A DNA stretch of 64,000 nucleotides from Phialophora verrucosa (Eukaryota > Ascomycota > Eurotiomycetes > Chaetothyriales > Herpotrichiellaceae), in contig MSED01000005.1 of the NCBI GenBank assembly GCA_002099365.1, forward strand, positions 744,001 through 808,000. Direction: 5' to 3'. The position numbers and the translations under genes were made by a program. The notes under the pieces are model-generated. The model saw nothing but the letters and a program-made list of their open reading frames with translations. It searched no databases and was not told the DNA's origin. Shown here piece by piece: positions 11,092-22,119 of this stretch; position 1 is the first letter of the stretch, and the number at the start of each line of letters is the position of its first letter.

Positions 11092-12602
11092 CACCGTACT
11101 TTACCGGCGCCACCGACTATCCCCAGAAGAGCTCCATAAACACGTTGATGGGTCCCACATGAGCACCGGGTCCGTTTCGCCCTGGTCGTTGGTCGTTCGG
11201 CTTTCTACCAAACAATGCTCTAGTTCGGTTGGCTTTGCCCTGGCGTACCACATTTCTGACATGCCTTTATCACCATCTACTAGATACGAGAGTATGTCGC
11301 TGGAAATACAAAACGAAGATCATGCGGGACGCGTGCTTCGAGACGCGTCAATCACAGGTAATCAGCAATTGGTAGGAACCGAGAGAATTTTTTGAGGCTG
11401 TGTGCATTCTTATCCGGCATTTCCAGGATTGCACGGGATCTGCTCCCTTCTATTTTTGCCTGGCCTCCCAACTGGCTCGCTTAATCTCGGCCCATCCCCT
11501 TGCAAGCGCCCCGTCACAGAGTGATCCTGTTGGCACCCTTGGTTGCCAGAGTGCAGCGCATCGCGACCGCATCGGTCCAATTGCTCCGCAACGCGAACCA
11601 ACGAGGCCAAGGACCGGGCCTCGTCTGGATCCAACGTAGCCTGGATGACATGTCGCAGCGGCGAAAGGGTATCACACCCGCGTAGAAGAAAGCAACGCAC
11701 ACTCACCGGCCGTCACTGCGCCGCATCGTTGACCGTCTCCAGCATCACAAACACTTCAGGCCCTGAAACACCTTGCAACATTTTGGTGGAGAATGCTCGT
11801 ACCTGCATCGTTGAAAGCGCAGGGTCCGTCGATCTGATCGACGAAAACTCGAAAGTCCCCCGGGAATTTGGAAACCGCATTCGCTGACCCCTCCCCCCTT
11901 CCAGTGGATGTTCTTCTCAAGGGTCTGTCACTGCCGTCCGGTTCTCAAACATAATCGTACAACTGCCGGCTGTCAACGAGGGCCCTGCTTTTGCCGCCCG
12001 TCCAGCAATGATGTGTTGTCAAGGTCTGCAGCTCCCAAGTGTCAACCGCCAAATATTGGGCGCAGAATCTTTCTGGTGAGTTCCGAACCACTCATACCGC
12101 CAAGACGTATTTGGAGGCGCACACGGGTTTATAACCGGCCGGCATGATGAAGACGGTGTCCTGATCAGGACGAATGTCACTGACCCTGTGGTCTCTATTC
12201 GGTTCTCCATTCTGACCGCCTCGCTGTGTGTTGTGCAAGATCCGGAAGAGGGCCCCTGGACCACCTGGTCGGATCGTTGGGACTTTGGGGCCTGGTCCTT
12301 GGGTCGATCTTTGACGCGTTCGTTGGACGGCACCCTCAGGACCTGCAGTGTGCTTGACGCATGTGGACAAGACCTTGTTCATCGCTGCCGCAGAACCAAC
12401 CGCTACGCTTCTATCTCTTCACAACGCATAGTTGCAAAAATAGCAACGTACAAGGCGCCATCCAACTTGGAGCGACCCGCATAGACTTGAATATGGCTTT
12501 CGAGGTGGCCAGGCTACAGGAGAACTGGGTCGTAAACACAGAGTCAATTTGCCCGACCTATTGCTTCAGATTCCCATTCCCGAGCCGCCTCTAATAATAT
12601 AC

Positions 12603-13748
12603 TCACAGCTTACTTTCAGCACCTTCTTTTGAGATCTCCACCACTAGCTTGCCGAACTGACTTCCTTTCTTCATGTCTTCAAACAAGCCGTTGATAGCAT
12701 CCAGGTCGAAACCTTGCACAACACGCGACACCACCGGCTTAACTTGCCGGGTCTTGATGAAGTTTACCATGTCTTTGAACTCCTTTCGTGAGCCCATTGT
12801 CGAGCCCTTGACCTCGATGTTCTTCAACACGGCCTGCATCAAAAACGGCATTTTTGGTGATATGGTCATGCCGTAAATCGAGATTATACCACCAGGCTGC
12901 AGGGTGTGTGTGTTAGTGCTTTCGGAGAAAGGAGGAATGTTTGAAGCACATACCTTGAGCAGCTTGGCGCCAACTGAGACGACGTCGCCCCCAGCACCGT
13001 CGACGATGGCGTCGAGTTGTTTGTTGTCCGCTGGCAAGCTCGCCAACAGTTTCTTGTCCCAACCTTCCTCCTTGTAGTTGACTCCACCCTTTGCTCCTAG
13101 GGCGATAGCCTTTTCGATTTTCTCTTTGCTCCCACTTGTGACGAAGACATTGGCGCCCGCCGCTTTGGCAAACTCCAGGGCGAACAGAGCCACACCGCCG
13201 CCAATACCAGTTACGAGAATGTTCTTGCCCGGTTTGAGATTGCTTTCACCGCACTTGACCATCACAGCTCGCCATGCTGTAAGCCCGGTAAGGACAAATG
13301 CAGCAGCTTCGACCGAAGAAAGGTGCTCAGGTGCTTCTTCGAGTTCTGCCTCGTCAATGCACATATACTCTTGGAGTGTGCCATTGGGGTTGGTCTTGGT
13401 TCCTCCCAGGATCTTGTAACCGCCCTTGTCCTCGGGACCTTCGGGGCTATCTTTCCATCCCGTGCCCGGATTCACGACCACCCTCTTCCCCTTCCATTTG
13501 GGATCGGCATCGCTGCCGACGGCGACGACGGTCCCGCAGCCATCGGCCAGAAGGGGAACGCCAAAGGCCGTACCTGGATACAGATGCTGTCGGATGAATA
13601 GGTCGCGGTGGTTCAAGGCGGCGGCATGGATCTTGATTACCACCTCCTTTCCATTTGGTGACGGCTTCGGCACCTCGTCCAGGGACAGTGGATAGTACAC
13701 CTGTCCCGGCTTGCCGTCGACCTTTGATATCGAAATTGCTTTCGGCAT
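12603..13748 (-). CDS. MDR zinc-type alcohol dehydrogenase superfamily reductase with C-terminal SKL
   Basis: NAD(P)H-dependent MDR oxidoreductase, probably of the quinone-reductase or zinc-free type. Start chosen at ATG 13748 (MPKAISISKVDGKPG), the usual family start; an in-frame ATG at 13799 would add 17 residues. Seen: AAALNHRDLFIRQHLYPG in the GroES-like half, then NILVTGIGGGVALFALEFAK as the cofactor-binding turn, and LQPGGIISIYGMT. A 57-nt intron lies at 12953-12897 (donor GTATGT, acceptor CTGCAG). It is in frame and stop-free, so the unspliced frame reads through 19 extra codons. The spliced product is about 362 residues. It ends EGAESKL followed directly by TGA, a canonical peroxisomal targeting signal type 1. 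The substrate is unknown. Confidence 0.85.
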   Translation of the reverse strand: MPKAISISKVDGKPGQVYYPLSLDEVPKPSPNGKEVVIKIHAAALNHRDLFIRQHLYPGTAFGVPLLADGCGTVVAVGSDADPKWKGKRVVVNPGTGWKDSPEGPEDKGGYKILGGTKTNPNGTLQEYMCIDEAELEEAPEHLSSVEAAAFVLTGLTAWRAVMVKCGESNLKPGKNILVTGIGGGVALFALEFAKAAGANVFVTSGSKEKIEKAIALGAKGGVNYKEEGWDKKLLASLPADNKQLDAIVDGAGGDVVSVGAKLLKVCASNIPPFSESTNTHTLQPGGIISIYGMTISPKMPFLMQAVLKNIEVKGSTMGSRKEFKDMVNFIKTRQVKPVVSRVVQGFDLDAINGLFEDMKKGSQFGKLVVEISKEGAESKL

Positions 13749-14975
13749 CTCGCTAAGAATAATGGGGGAGTCAACTTCCAGACACGTACGGTAGGGCAAG
13801 GTGGCCGTTGTCTTTTAAAGAAGGACCCTGGCTTCACCGATTCTCAATCTGCTTAGAAATTCAGCTTCGGCGATATCTCGCGGACGACGAGACCGGTGTT
13901 CTACTCGCAAGAAAGCGGTAGCCTCGCGATTGGGGTTGTCGAGGTCAGATAATACAATCCGGAGAACCCCCTCTTCAAGGCTGGATAGTTGCCGTGTAGC
14001 TCTGGGGGATTGGCGGCACGTCTCGTCATCGTTGACTTAGACCGAGGTCCAGTTGGGAGCCAGTATTACACATCATCGCCGTGCAAAATCCGACGGTGCC
14101 TGTAACGGAGTAGGAATAACATTGTCCCGGAGAGGGAGGAGGCTTTCCCGGCATTTTCATCCCCCAGAATTCTTGAGTGTGAGAATATCTGCGATCTTAA
14201 TCTTACCAACATCCACATATCCCTCTGCCTCTGCGTCTACATCTGCTCCCAGACGTCGTGTGAGGAAGCAGACCTGAGGAGACCAGCTGGATCCAGATGG
14301 TCATTGCTTTTCTCGTCCCTAGGACCAACCTAGCACTGCGCGCCGAGGCTCCATCACGAAGGATTGCAGAGGCCTAAATCCACGAAGTCCCCACGATTGG
14401 CTGGTCGCACCCCGAACAGCCTGATGAGCCCCGCTGAGTGGTTTCTCGCAGTCGCCCAAGCCACATGAAAGGGGGCGCGAGATGGGGTCGAACTCCCTCT
14501 CGAGATTCAGGCGGATCGCTTTTGTTTCTTGAAACCGTCGAGGCATGGCAATTCAGTGGCCCAGCAAGTGCGCAACTGAACAGCCTTGGTCCATCCCTGG
14601 TCACAGGGCACCATTGCAATCCTTGGCTCCTGAACCCAGTAGTTAGACTGCGGCTTGATTTTCTGTTCCCGCCCCGGACGAGCCTTTCAGCCCCGCCGCG
14701 CAAACTCGTAAACGTCAAAATTCAAGTTTCAGCTCTATCAGACTGAGTCACGCTGTGGCACTTCCATATCTGCCGTGGCAAGCTCTGACTGCTACTATTA
14801 TCGGCCTCCTTGATCGCATATACTCCCTGTGTACGCCAGAGACGGGGTGTGGCATTGCGGAAACCTCCAGCAATAGAGGGAGATACGAGCTACAAGACTG
14901 AATTACTAACCCCTTACATGCTCACTGCACTGCAACCCGCTTCAATAATCGCTTCTTGACTTCAGGACCGCCGAC
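13749..14975. other. Divergent intergenic region, no gene seen
   Basis: This lies between the start of the SKL reductase (-) and the start of the class V aminotransferase (+), so both promoters should be here. No repeat or RNA gene is evident. Confidence 0.6.
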
Positions 14976-16974
14976 ATGGGCTCGTTTGGCGAAGTCACCG
15001 ACTTCGGTCACGGCTTCAAGTCACAATTCCTCTTTGATCCAAAATACACCAATCTCAACCACGGTACGTCTCCTCGATTCAAGCTTCTGTCTCATGATGC
15101 CAAGCCTTCATCATCATCATCATCAACATGGCCAGGCACACATGGCTGCATTACAGCATATCAGTCTGACTACCGGAGGCCTAACGACCAATCGGTGTAG
15201 GTTCATTCGGCAGTTATTCGCTGCCCGTCCGCAATGCGCTGCGCGGTTATCAGAAATTGGCTGAGGCGGCTCCGGATAAATTCTTGCGTTACCAGTATAT
15301 CGACCTCTTAGACAAGTCCAGGGAAAGGATAGCGAAACTGCTCAACGTCCCGACCGATGAGTGTGTTTTCGTGCAGAATGCGACTTCCGGTGAGCTTGTC
15401 CCATTCTGCCTCTCGTGGCGTCTGCTAACCGTCCAGGCGTCAATACCGTCCTGCGCAATTTGCAGTACAAGGAGAAGGACTGCATCATATACTTTGACAC
15501 CATCTATGGAGCGATTGAGAAGACTTTGGCTTCTATCGTTGAGACCAACCCGCAGCTACAGCTCCGTAAAGTCGGGCATGGGCAAGACTTTGCCTACTCA
15601 CTTCCTTGCACGCACTCGGAGATTCTGAACGCTCTGTCACAAACGATATCACGAGTCTTGTACGATGGGCTGACTCCGAAGGTCTGTGTTTTCGAAACGA
15701 TCGTGTCGCTGCCCGGAGTCCGGTTCCCCTTTGAACGAATCACCAAGATGTGCAAGGAGTATGGTATCTTGAGCTTGATTGATGGTGCGCACGGCGTAGG
15801 TCAGATTCCCTTGAATCTGTCCCAGCTTGACGCCGACTTCTTCGTCAGCAACTGCCATAAGTAAGTGGAAACGCAGTTCTGAGACGATGCTCGCAACGCG
15901 ACGAGGCTGTTGTGGTATCTGACGTGTCATAGGTGGTTATATACCCCGCGAGGCTGTGCTGTTTTCCACGTGCCCAAGCGTAATCAGCATCTCATTCGAA
16001 CCACGTTTCCGACCTCCCACGGGTTCGTGCCCCGGTCAAGCTCCTCGATCCGAAACCCTCTTCCACCTACCGACAAGACAGACTTTGTGAACCTCTTCCA
16101 ATTCGTCGCGACGGCCGACAATGCACCTTACTACTGTGTGCCGGCCGCTCTCAACTTTCGGCAGAACCTGTGTGGGGGAGAGGAGGCTATTTACAACTAC
16201 ATCCGAGATATTGCCCAAAGAGGAGCAGATCTCCTTGCCATGCTCTTGGGGACCGAAGTGATGGACGACATGGATGCCGGCTTCGGACTCCGGACCATGG
16301 GAAGCTACGAAGCCAGCGACAAGCGTGATGGTGGTCGCATCGGCTGGGCCGGTGGCATAAGAGACTGTGCGATGGCGAACGTTTTGCTGCCCATCACGAT
16401 TGTCGGCGCTTACTCTCGTGGGAGCATTAGCATGGGACCGGGTGGGGCCGGGAGTGCTGGTGGGCTGTCTCCGGCTCTGCGACAATCCTCGTACGGGTTC
16501 CCCAGTGTAAGTTCTGTTTCGCAAAGGCGGTCGCCTTCAGCCAGCTCAGGGGGTCTTTTGGGCGACCCCAAACGGTCGACCTCCCCGCTCAGCTCTCCGA
16601 GCTTGCACTCGGCAGGCCCGATCATCATTCAAGAAGCAGACGTCCCGATCCATATTGCGTGGATGGAGAAGACGCTGGTTTATGAGTTCAACACATTCGT
16701 CGCCATCTACGAGTACGACGGAAAGCTCTGGACCCGGATCTCGGGCCAGATCTACCTGGAGCTGAAAGACTTCGAGTGGCTTGGTAGCGTCCTCAAAGGT
16801 CTGTGCGAGCGCGTCAGGATGGGCGAGAGTTTGCGGGGAAGAGCTAAGACCCCGGAAATTGAAAAGGCGGAGTTTGAGGCGCTGAACCTGCGGACGCCCG
16901 TTCCCTCGAGGCAGAATACCGGGGATGTCCTCAAGAAGTTCGATGTGACCCAAGGTGGATGGGTCAATGCATGA
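14976..16974 (+). CDS. Class V aminotransferase-fold PLP enzyme, Egt2 / isopenicillin-N-epimerase-like
   Basis: Four exons: 14976-15063, 15201-15389, 15437-15860, 15933-16974 (about 580 residues). Each intron has a GT donor, and the joins restore conserved blocks: NLNH|GSFGSYS, QNATS|GVNTVLRN and SNCHK|WLYTPRG. Seen: IDGAHGVGQIPLNL with the PLP-stacking Asp/His region, and the Schiff-base lysine at about residue 234 in SNCHKWLY. Relatives are annotated as isopenicillin N epimerase-like or as Egt2, the fungal hercynylcysteine sulfoxide lyase of ergothioneine synthesis. Which applies here cannot be decided by eye. An unusual Ser/Gly/Pro-rich insertion of about 75 residues (about 392-466) splits the C-terminal small domain before EADVPIHIAWMEKTLVYEF. 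Confidence 0.85.
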
Positions 16975-17958
16975 GGGGGCCGGGGGTGGTTTTCGACATG
17001 GCGGTGTCGCCGTACGAGTACTCGTAGTGTTGATGTTCACGACTTCCCCTTACGAAAAGGACCAGGTGCGGCTCAGGAGTCTGGAACACCCGAGGAGATG
17101 CTAGAAGCATTCGTTGTATCGATATGGAATGGTGGGCGGAGAAGCGCACGTTGAGGACCGCATGCTTGACACGCTGAGGTTGTACATCTTTGTCATAGGA
17201 TTCTCGAAGCGTGTTCTGAACGCATTTTGCCTGCGATGACATGGTTTTGAAAACTCTTCGCGTCAGTCAGCAGCGCCATTTCGCCATTGTTCGCCGCCGC
17301 GCGACTTGAAAAAACCTTGAATGACGGAATGACCAGGCGCCAAGCCTACCCCGGATGCTGCTACGTAATTCCCGCGATTCCTTGACACCACTTTTACTCT
17401 TTGTTCACTTCGACCTTCGTTTGGCCTCCAGACTTTTCACCTCGTGCCTCAGTTCTGCAATGTCCGGCCCCTTGCCTCCCGCGAGCCGACCGCAGCTCCG
17501 CCTTTTGCATCATCTGGTCACGTTCTTGCACGACTGACAGGCACCTGCCCACGACAGGAAACCCTCCCGCTGCTGTATCCGTGAATATCCTGGCTCGTGT
17601 GAAGGGCCGGGCGCTGTATGTCCAGAACCAGGGCAAAGTCTTGAGCCAAGCCGGCCCGCGCAATGATTCACAGCCTGCCGTTAACTGCTTAGTCGACAAG
17701 GCTCTGGCAGGCGGTGGTACGTGTTAGGTGATGATTGTGGTATGTGCTGAAAAACAATGACACAGAATATACCTCCTTCCGCCTCTCGTTTTGTTTCTCT
17801 TACCCCCATCTTTCCTAATATTTTCCTAAACGCATCTCTCCTCACTTGCATTTTCCCTGCATCATTTTCCTGGGGTCGGTGGAGTTGGACTGCTGGTTTT
17901 TCCCATTCTTGGTCTTTTGCATACCTGAGGCTTCATAAACGGCCCCGTCCAGCTGACA
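16975..17958. other. Intergenic region upstream of the F-box gene
   Basis: No gene seen. It contains a 14-bp palindrome (17013-17026) just after the aminotransferase stop, and pyrimidine-rich sequence from about 17750 that looks like fungal promoter/leader. Confidence 0.55.
17013..17026. repeat. 14-bp palindrome TACGAGTACTCGTA
   Basis: A perfect inverted repeat 39 bp after a stop codon, sharing its core with the 18-bp palindrome at 9293. Confidence 0.85.
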
Positions 17959-20081
17959 ATGCTACCATTTCGACACCGCAACAAGCCTGTGGCTACTAAT
18001 CGACACGAAACGCCTGAAGACTTGTTTTCGCCCAGGAACCATCACAACCATATTATTTCGCCTCCAGACGATATGAGCAGTGCTTCCAGGAAGTTTTCAT
18101 ACGCCTCAGTCAAAGAACAAGCCGGTAAGCGACGAGTTCACGCGTTGAGTAGAGAGCCCCAAATGCTGACCACCGAACTTGCCCAGGCGATGGCTTGCCA
18201 CAGTCGTTCGAATCCTCGCTTTCATCCCAAGACCTAGAAGAGGTCGAATGGATCGCGTGGCCATGCAGCCAGTGGTGCAGGACAAAGGGCCTTTGTTCCT
18301 ACCATTATACCGGCTCGCACGAAGACCACGTGAAGACCCGGCTGGAGGGCTATGCTCGCAGCAACCCCAGAAAGCTGGAGAAGATCCTCGATGAACTCGA
18401 GAAGCGACGCGCGGCACAGAAGTTGTTCAACCTCCCCTTCGCCAAGGAAATCACCCAGTTCCACCCCCGTCCGGCCAGTTTCAGCCTTGAGGTATGGAGG
18501 GAGCGGATCCGGGACTCAGTCCGGCTCGGGGAGGGGTTTGATGGGACATTGGAAGGAACAGCAATCGTCGACGACTCGGATGAGACTCTCTCGCAAGGCT
18601 CGCACGAAGTACCATTTTCGTGGCTCGAGTCCATGCCGGAGGAAGTGCTGGAACTAATTCTCTCCTACGTGACGGTCGATCACACGGCAGACCCCTATGC
18701 ACGACCACACGTCGACCTGGCGTCCTGCTCACTGGTGTCGAAGAAGATTCAGGGGGCCGCCGTGAGGGTGCTGTACCGACATGTCTCGATGCCTCAGTCC
18801 AGGGCCTTTGCCAAGCTGATGCGGACCTTCAAGACCGCACCACAACTGGGGGAGCTGGTGCACTGGCTGGACTTCTCTCACTACTCGAACATGGGCTTCG
18901 GCAGCGCGCGCAGCACGCGGAACCAAACTCCATTCCTCAAGCCAGAGACTCTCAAGGCGTGCCTCGATCTGATGCCGAATCTCCAGGCCTTCCTTGTACA
19001 CGAGCACGTGGACGAAGAGCTTGACAACAACATCATCTCAACACTCTTCAACATGCCGCTCATGCAAGCCCTCGACTTCTGCGCCTGCTCCTCACGGCCC
19101 TTCGCCGAGGCCTTCACCAACGTCACGACCAGTCTGTCTTCTCCGCTCACAAGCCTCAAGCGGCTGTCACTGCACGAATGCACGACTTTGCAGGAACCAG
19201 TCTTCGAGGCCCTACTTCCGTTACTCACCAACCTAACACATCTCGATGTTGCGCACACCCTCATCAGCGACAAAGCTCTGTTTTCCATCCCCTCGACCGC
19301 TCGCATCACGCACCTCAACCTTGAGCGATGTACACATCTGACCGGCGCCGGCGTCGTCAAATTCCTCACCACTCACCCTGCCGTCCGCGAGAACATCATC
19401 TACCTCAACCTTGCGGCGGATGCATCACGCCACAGACTGCTCCGCGAAGACGAGGTCGCAGTACTCCTTGCCTCTCTCCCCTCCAGTCTCCGATCGCTGA
19501 ACCTCAATGGCGCCAGAATCAACGCCTCCCATATTCCCGGTCTCCGGAAGCTAAGCACGCATCTCGAAGAACTGGGCCTCCGCGGAGCAAATCTCAGCCT
19601 TGGGAATGATATCGTCCGCCTTTTCAAATCCTCGCCAACTACCTCTGAGGACGACACAAATACGGATGATGATGATGCGTCTTCCTCTTCTTCCTCCTCG
19701 TCCTCCCCTCACCACAGCACCCTCCGCTACCTCGACCTGAGCCTCATCCCCTCCGTCACCCAGCTCTCCCTCTCCTACAGTCCCGCCTCGCTCCTCGACC
19801 AGTCCACCCTCCCGCTCGAAGTCATCGAACTCGGCTCCGACGTCCTCGCAGAGGTGAAGCGCCGACAGGGCAACATTCGCGGCAAAGCCAAGCCGGATTG
19901 GGTGGTCAAAGAATTGGGTCGGCGCGGATGGTACGTCCGACAGCCGACTCAAGAGGGAACCATCGACGACGGATGGCGCCCTTGGAAAATGGGCGCCCGG
20001 TGGTGGGGCATGAGGAAGGTGCCGATGGTGGAGCAGGATGTCGGTGGCATGTACGGGTATTTCATGTTCAAGCGGTCGTGA
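17959..20081 (+). CDS. F-box / leucine-rich-repeat protein
   Basis: Two exons, 17959-18124 and 18187-20081 (62-nt intron with GTAAGC donor and CCCAG acceptor), about 686 residues. An F-box-like segment, SMPEEVLELILSYVTVDHT, lies roughly 200 residues in. It is followed by irregular LRRs (LDLMPNLQAFLV, LTNLTHLDVAHT, ARITHLNLERCTHLTG, LRSLNLNGARINASHI, LEELGLRGANLSLG). An acidic/Ser run (DDTNTDDDDASSSSSSSSS) precedes the last repeat. Before the F-box is a Cys/His-rich stretch (WPCSQWCRTKGLCSYHYTG) that might bind metal. Family knowledge suggests a substrate adaptor of an SCF ubiquitin ligase; the target is unknown. The start is the first ATG that keeps the frame. Confidence 0.85.
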
Positions 20082-20476
20082 GTGAATTGTCATTGATGTT
20101 GCATTTTATCAAGTTTGGCGCTTCGGGTTGCTGAGGTGTCGATTTTTCTTGGGTTTCTGGGTTAGCGACTGTACAACACCAAAAACACGCAGGCATGAAC
20201 GCGAGACGAATTTCCTTGGTGGCTTGAATTCAGCTTTTGAGTTTTTTGCTGTTCATGTTACTTTCTCGGACTATACTAGTTACTAGTTGATTGTGACTGC
20301 GACTGTCTCTGAGTTTGATTTTGCTAGCATGGCGTCTGGGACGTCCAGATATCAAGACATCGAAATATGGATGGATGGCACACTGGAAAAGGTTCCGATC
20401 TCTGCGCATTGGCGGCATTAGGTTTGCAGGGGCGACGATGGAAAGGGACGCAGCCGATACGAATATAGTGTGTACA

Positions 20477-20497
20477 TGAATGAATGAATGAATGAAT
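20477..20497. repeat. (TGAA)5 microsatellite
   Basis: Five TGAA units followed by TGG. Confidence 0.95.
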
Positions 20498-20536
20498 GGT
20501 TAGGAATTACTGTTTGCTCTTACTGCCTGTCCATAT

Positions 20537-20558
20537 CTACCTACCTACCTACCTACCT
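20537..20558. repeat. (CTAC)5 microsatellite
   Basis: Five CTAC units followed by CT, 40 bp after the TGAA repeat. Confidence 0.95.
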
Positions 20559-21514
20559 GTCCGTCGCCTGAAATAGAAGACGTACACGGTAGTGGCAGTA
20601 GCGGTGCTCAGGTCATCTCCCTGGCGAACCGCAGCCCAGCCCAGCGATGGTCAGCCCGGCGGATTGGTATACTGTATCTAGCATGGCTAGGTCACTGATC
20701 CGAAATCCGAGAACCGAGATCTTTGTGAGAAGTGATCACGTCGTGCCGACGTTGATATTTGTCCCTGCGTCAAGCACGGACGAGCAAACCAGAGGCAGCG
20801 AAGTTGAACGCGTGTAGACAACTCTCGCGACAGGGATACTGTACCTTCTTCCGTGGTCTGTGGTAAAGCGCCGACCAGGAGACTTTATGTTTTTGTGCGT
20901 TGGATATAAGTATGAGCCCTGCAGGGCTTCCCGAGCAGATCGTAAGCGTATGCGAGGTTGGTTTCGCTGGCTTTGCGGGGACGCGTGCACAATCGTAAAC
21001 CGCCTGAAAGGGGCAATTTGGATGACAGTCGAGGCCACGTTTGTTTCCCCCCTAAACCATAATGAATTCTTGTCCTCAGCATCGGTAATGAATGGGAGGG
21101 ACAGCGCGGGGAACATCGACAAGCTGAGGAAAGCGATTCATTTGTGGGTATGTTAGCATAGAGGGGATCTTGACCAACATGTCAACGATGGTTCCCTTCC
21201 TGCCCGGTGTGCTTCTTCTACTGTACATCCAAATCAATGAACCCCTTAGGCTAGGCCTTCAGGCTATGCAGAATATGTAGCAGAAACCCCGGCCCAAAGC
21301 AGATCACGTTAATGACCGGGGAGGATTTTCCCAATGTGTCGTCCATGACGGCCCTGCTATTGTACATGCTTGTAATGTTTGAAGCGTTTTCGTACATCCT
21401 TCTTCGTGCATGCTGCGTGTACCTGCCGCAGCGTAACAGTGAAGCATGATTGAGTTGAAGAGCCGGGACCTGTAGTTCCGCAATGAGGGACGCTGTGTGT
21501 TGTCTGTTGTGTCC

Positions 21515-22119
21515 TCAGGTCTTCTTCTTCGGCCCCGAAATCAACGGGTACAGCCGTCCCAGATGGTGATTTATCGTCGATTTGGCCTTTGGAGGAGGTT
21601 TCTGTTGCTCGCGCACGCCAGGTCAGCAAACTGATCCCACAAGGGGCGTGGGGGAACACGCGCCCGTGCATGGACTGGATGGGAAGGGACGCGAAACGTA
21701 CAGGTGCATCCATGCATTCTCGGAGAACTTTTTCCAGGTGTCCGCAGCCTCCTGACGCGGCACCGGCGGCCCAGCAGTCTGATTGAGAGGATATGTCAGT
21801 AAGATGTGTAACAACCCAGAGCATATATCCTCAGCTCTTTGAACCGGCACGCGCAGCCACGGCCTATCCTCCATCATCCCAGCTCTTGGCCTTGACAATA
21901 TCAAGGATTGGTGTTCGCCACAAGACCTTCATCGCCCCCTTAGCCTCTCCATCTTCCTTCATCTTTCTGAGCGGGCAACGGGCAGAACGTACTCAACATG
22001 GCGGTCATCGGTCCCAGACAGGGATTCGGCTCCTGCTTGTCCGGATGTCTTATTTTTAAGCGTGACACAGTCTGTAGGCGGACGGGGTTTATAGCTGTGG
22101 AGGCACCTCGAGGTGGCAT
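21515..22119 (-). CDS. mrp10: Mitochondrial small-subunit ribosomal protein Mrp10 (mS37, CHCHD1 family)
   Basis: Three small exons on the minus strand: 22119-21993, 21778-21702 and 21601-21515, separated by introns of 214 and 100 nt with GTACGT donors. The product has 96 residues, the usual size of Mrp10. It reads RLKIRHPDKQEPNPCLGPMT, then MLNCWAAGAASGGCGHLEKV, RECMDAPKPPPK, and STINHHLGRLYPLISGPKKK before TGA. The four cysteines fit the CHCH arrangement of this family (Cys after NP, CW, GGC, ECMD), which is oxidised by the Mia40 pathway. The gene lies between the F-box gene and qutA and is transcribed in the same direction as qutA. No exon is longer than 127 nt, so it is easily missed by open-frame scans. 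Confidence 0.93.

Larger units (their letters stand above)
8901..12602. other. Gene-poor stretch, no convincing coding sequence
   Basis: About 3.7 kb on either strand shows only frames with arbitrary composition (the longest are about 166-185 codons near 9.1-9.5 and 10.0-10.5 kb). I see no domain, transposase, terminal repeat or tRNA. It contains three copies of a TACGAGTA-type motif, including an 18-bp perfect palindrome. It may be the remote control region of the MedA-like gene, or may hold non-coding transcripts. Confidence 0.5.
20082..21514. other. Intergenic region with two tetranucleotide repeats, no gene seen
   Basis: Convergent 3' flanks of the F-box gene (+) and MRP10 (-). Small frames on both strands show no protein character. 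Microsatellites are at 20477 and 20537. Confidence 0.6.

Noticed and set aside
21357..21824. Minus-strand frame of 155 codons
   Set aside because: Only its middle (CWAAGAASGGCGHLEKV) is real, as exon 2 of mrp10. The rest is intron, or exon 3 read in the wrong frame.
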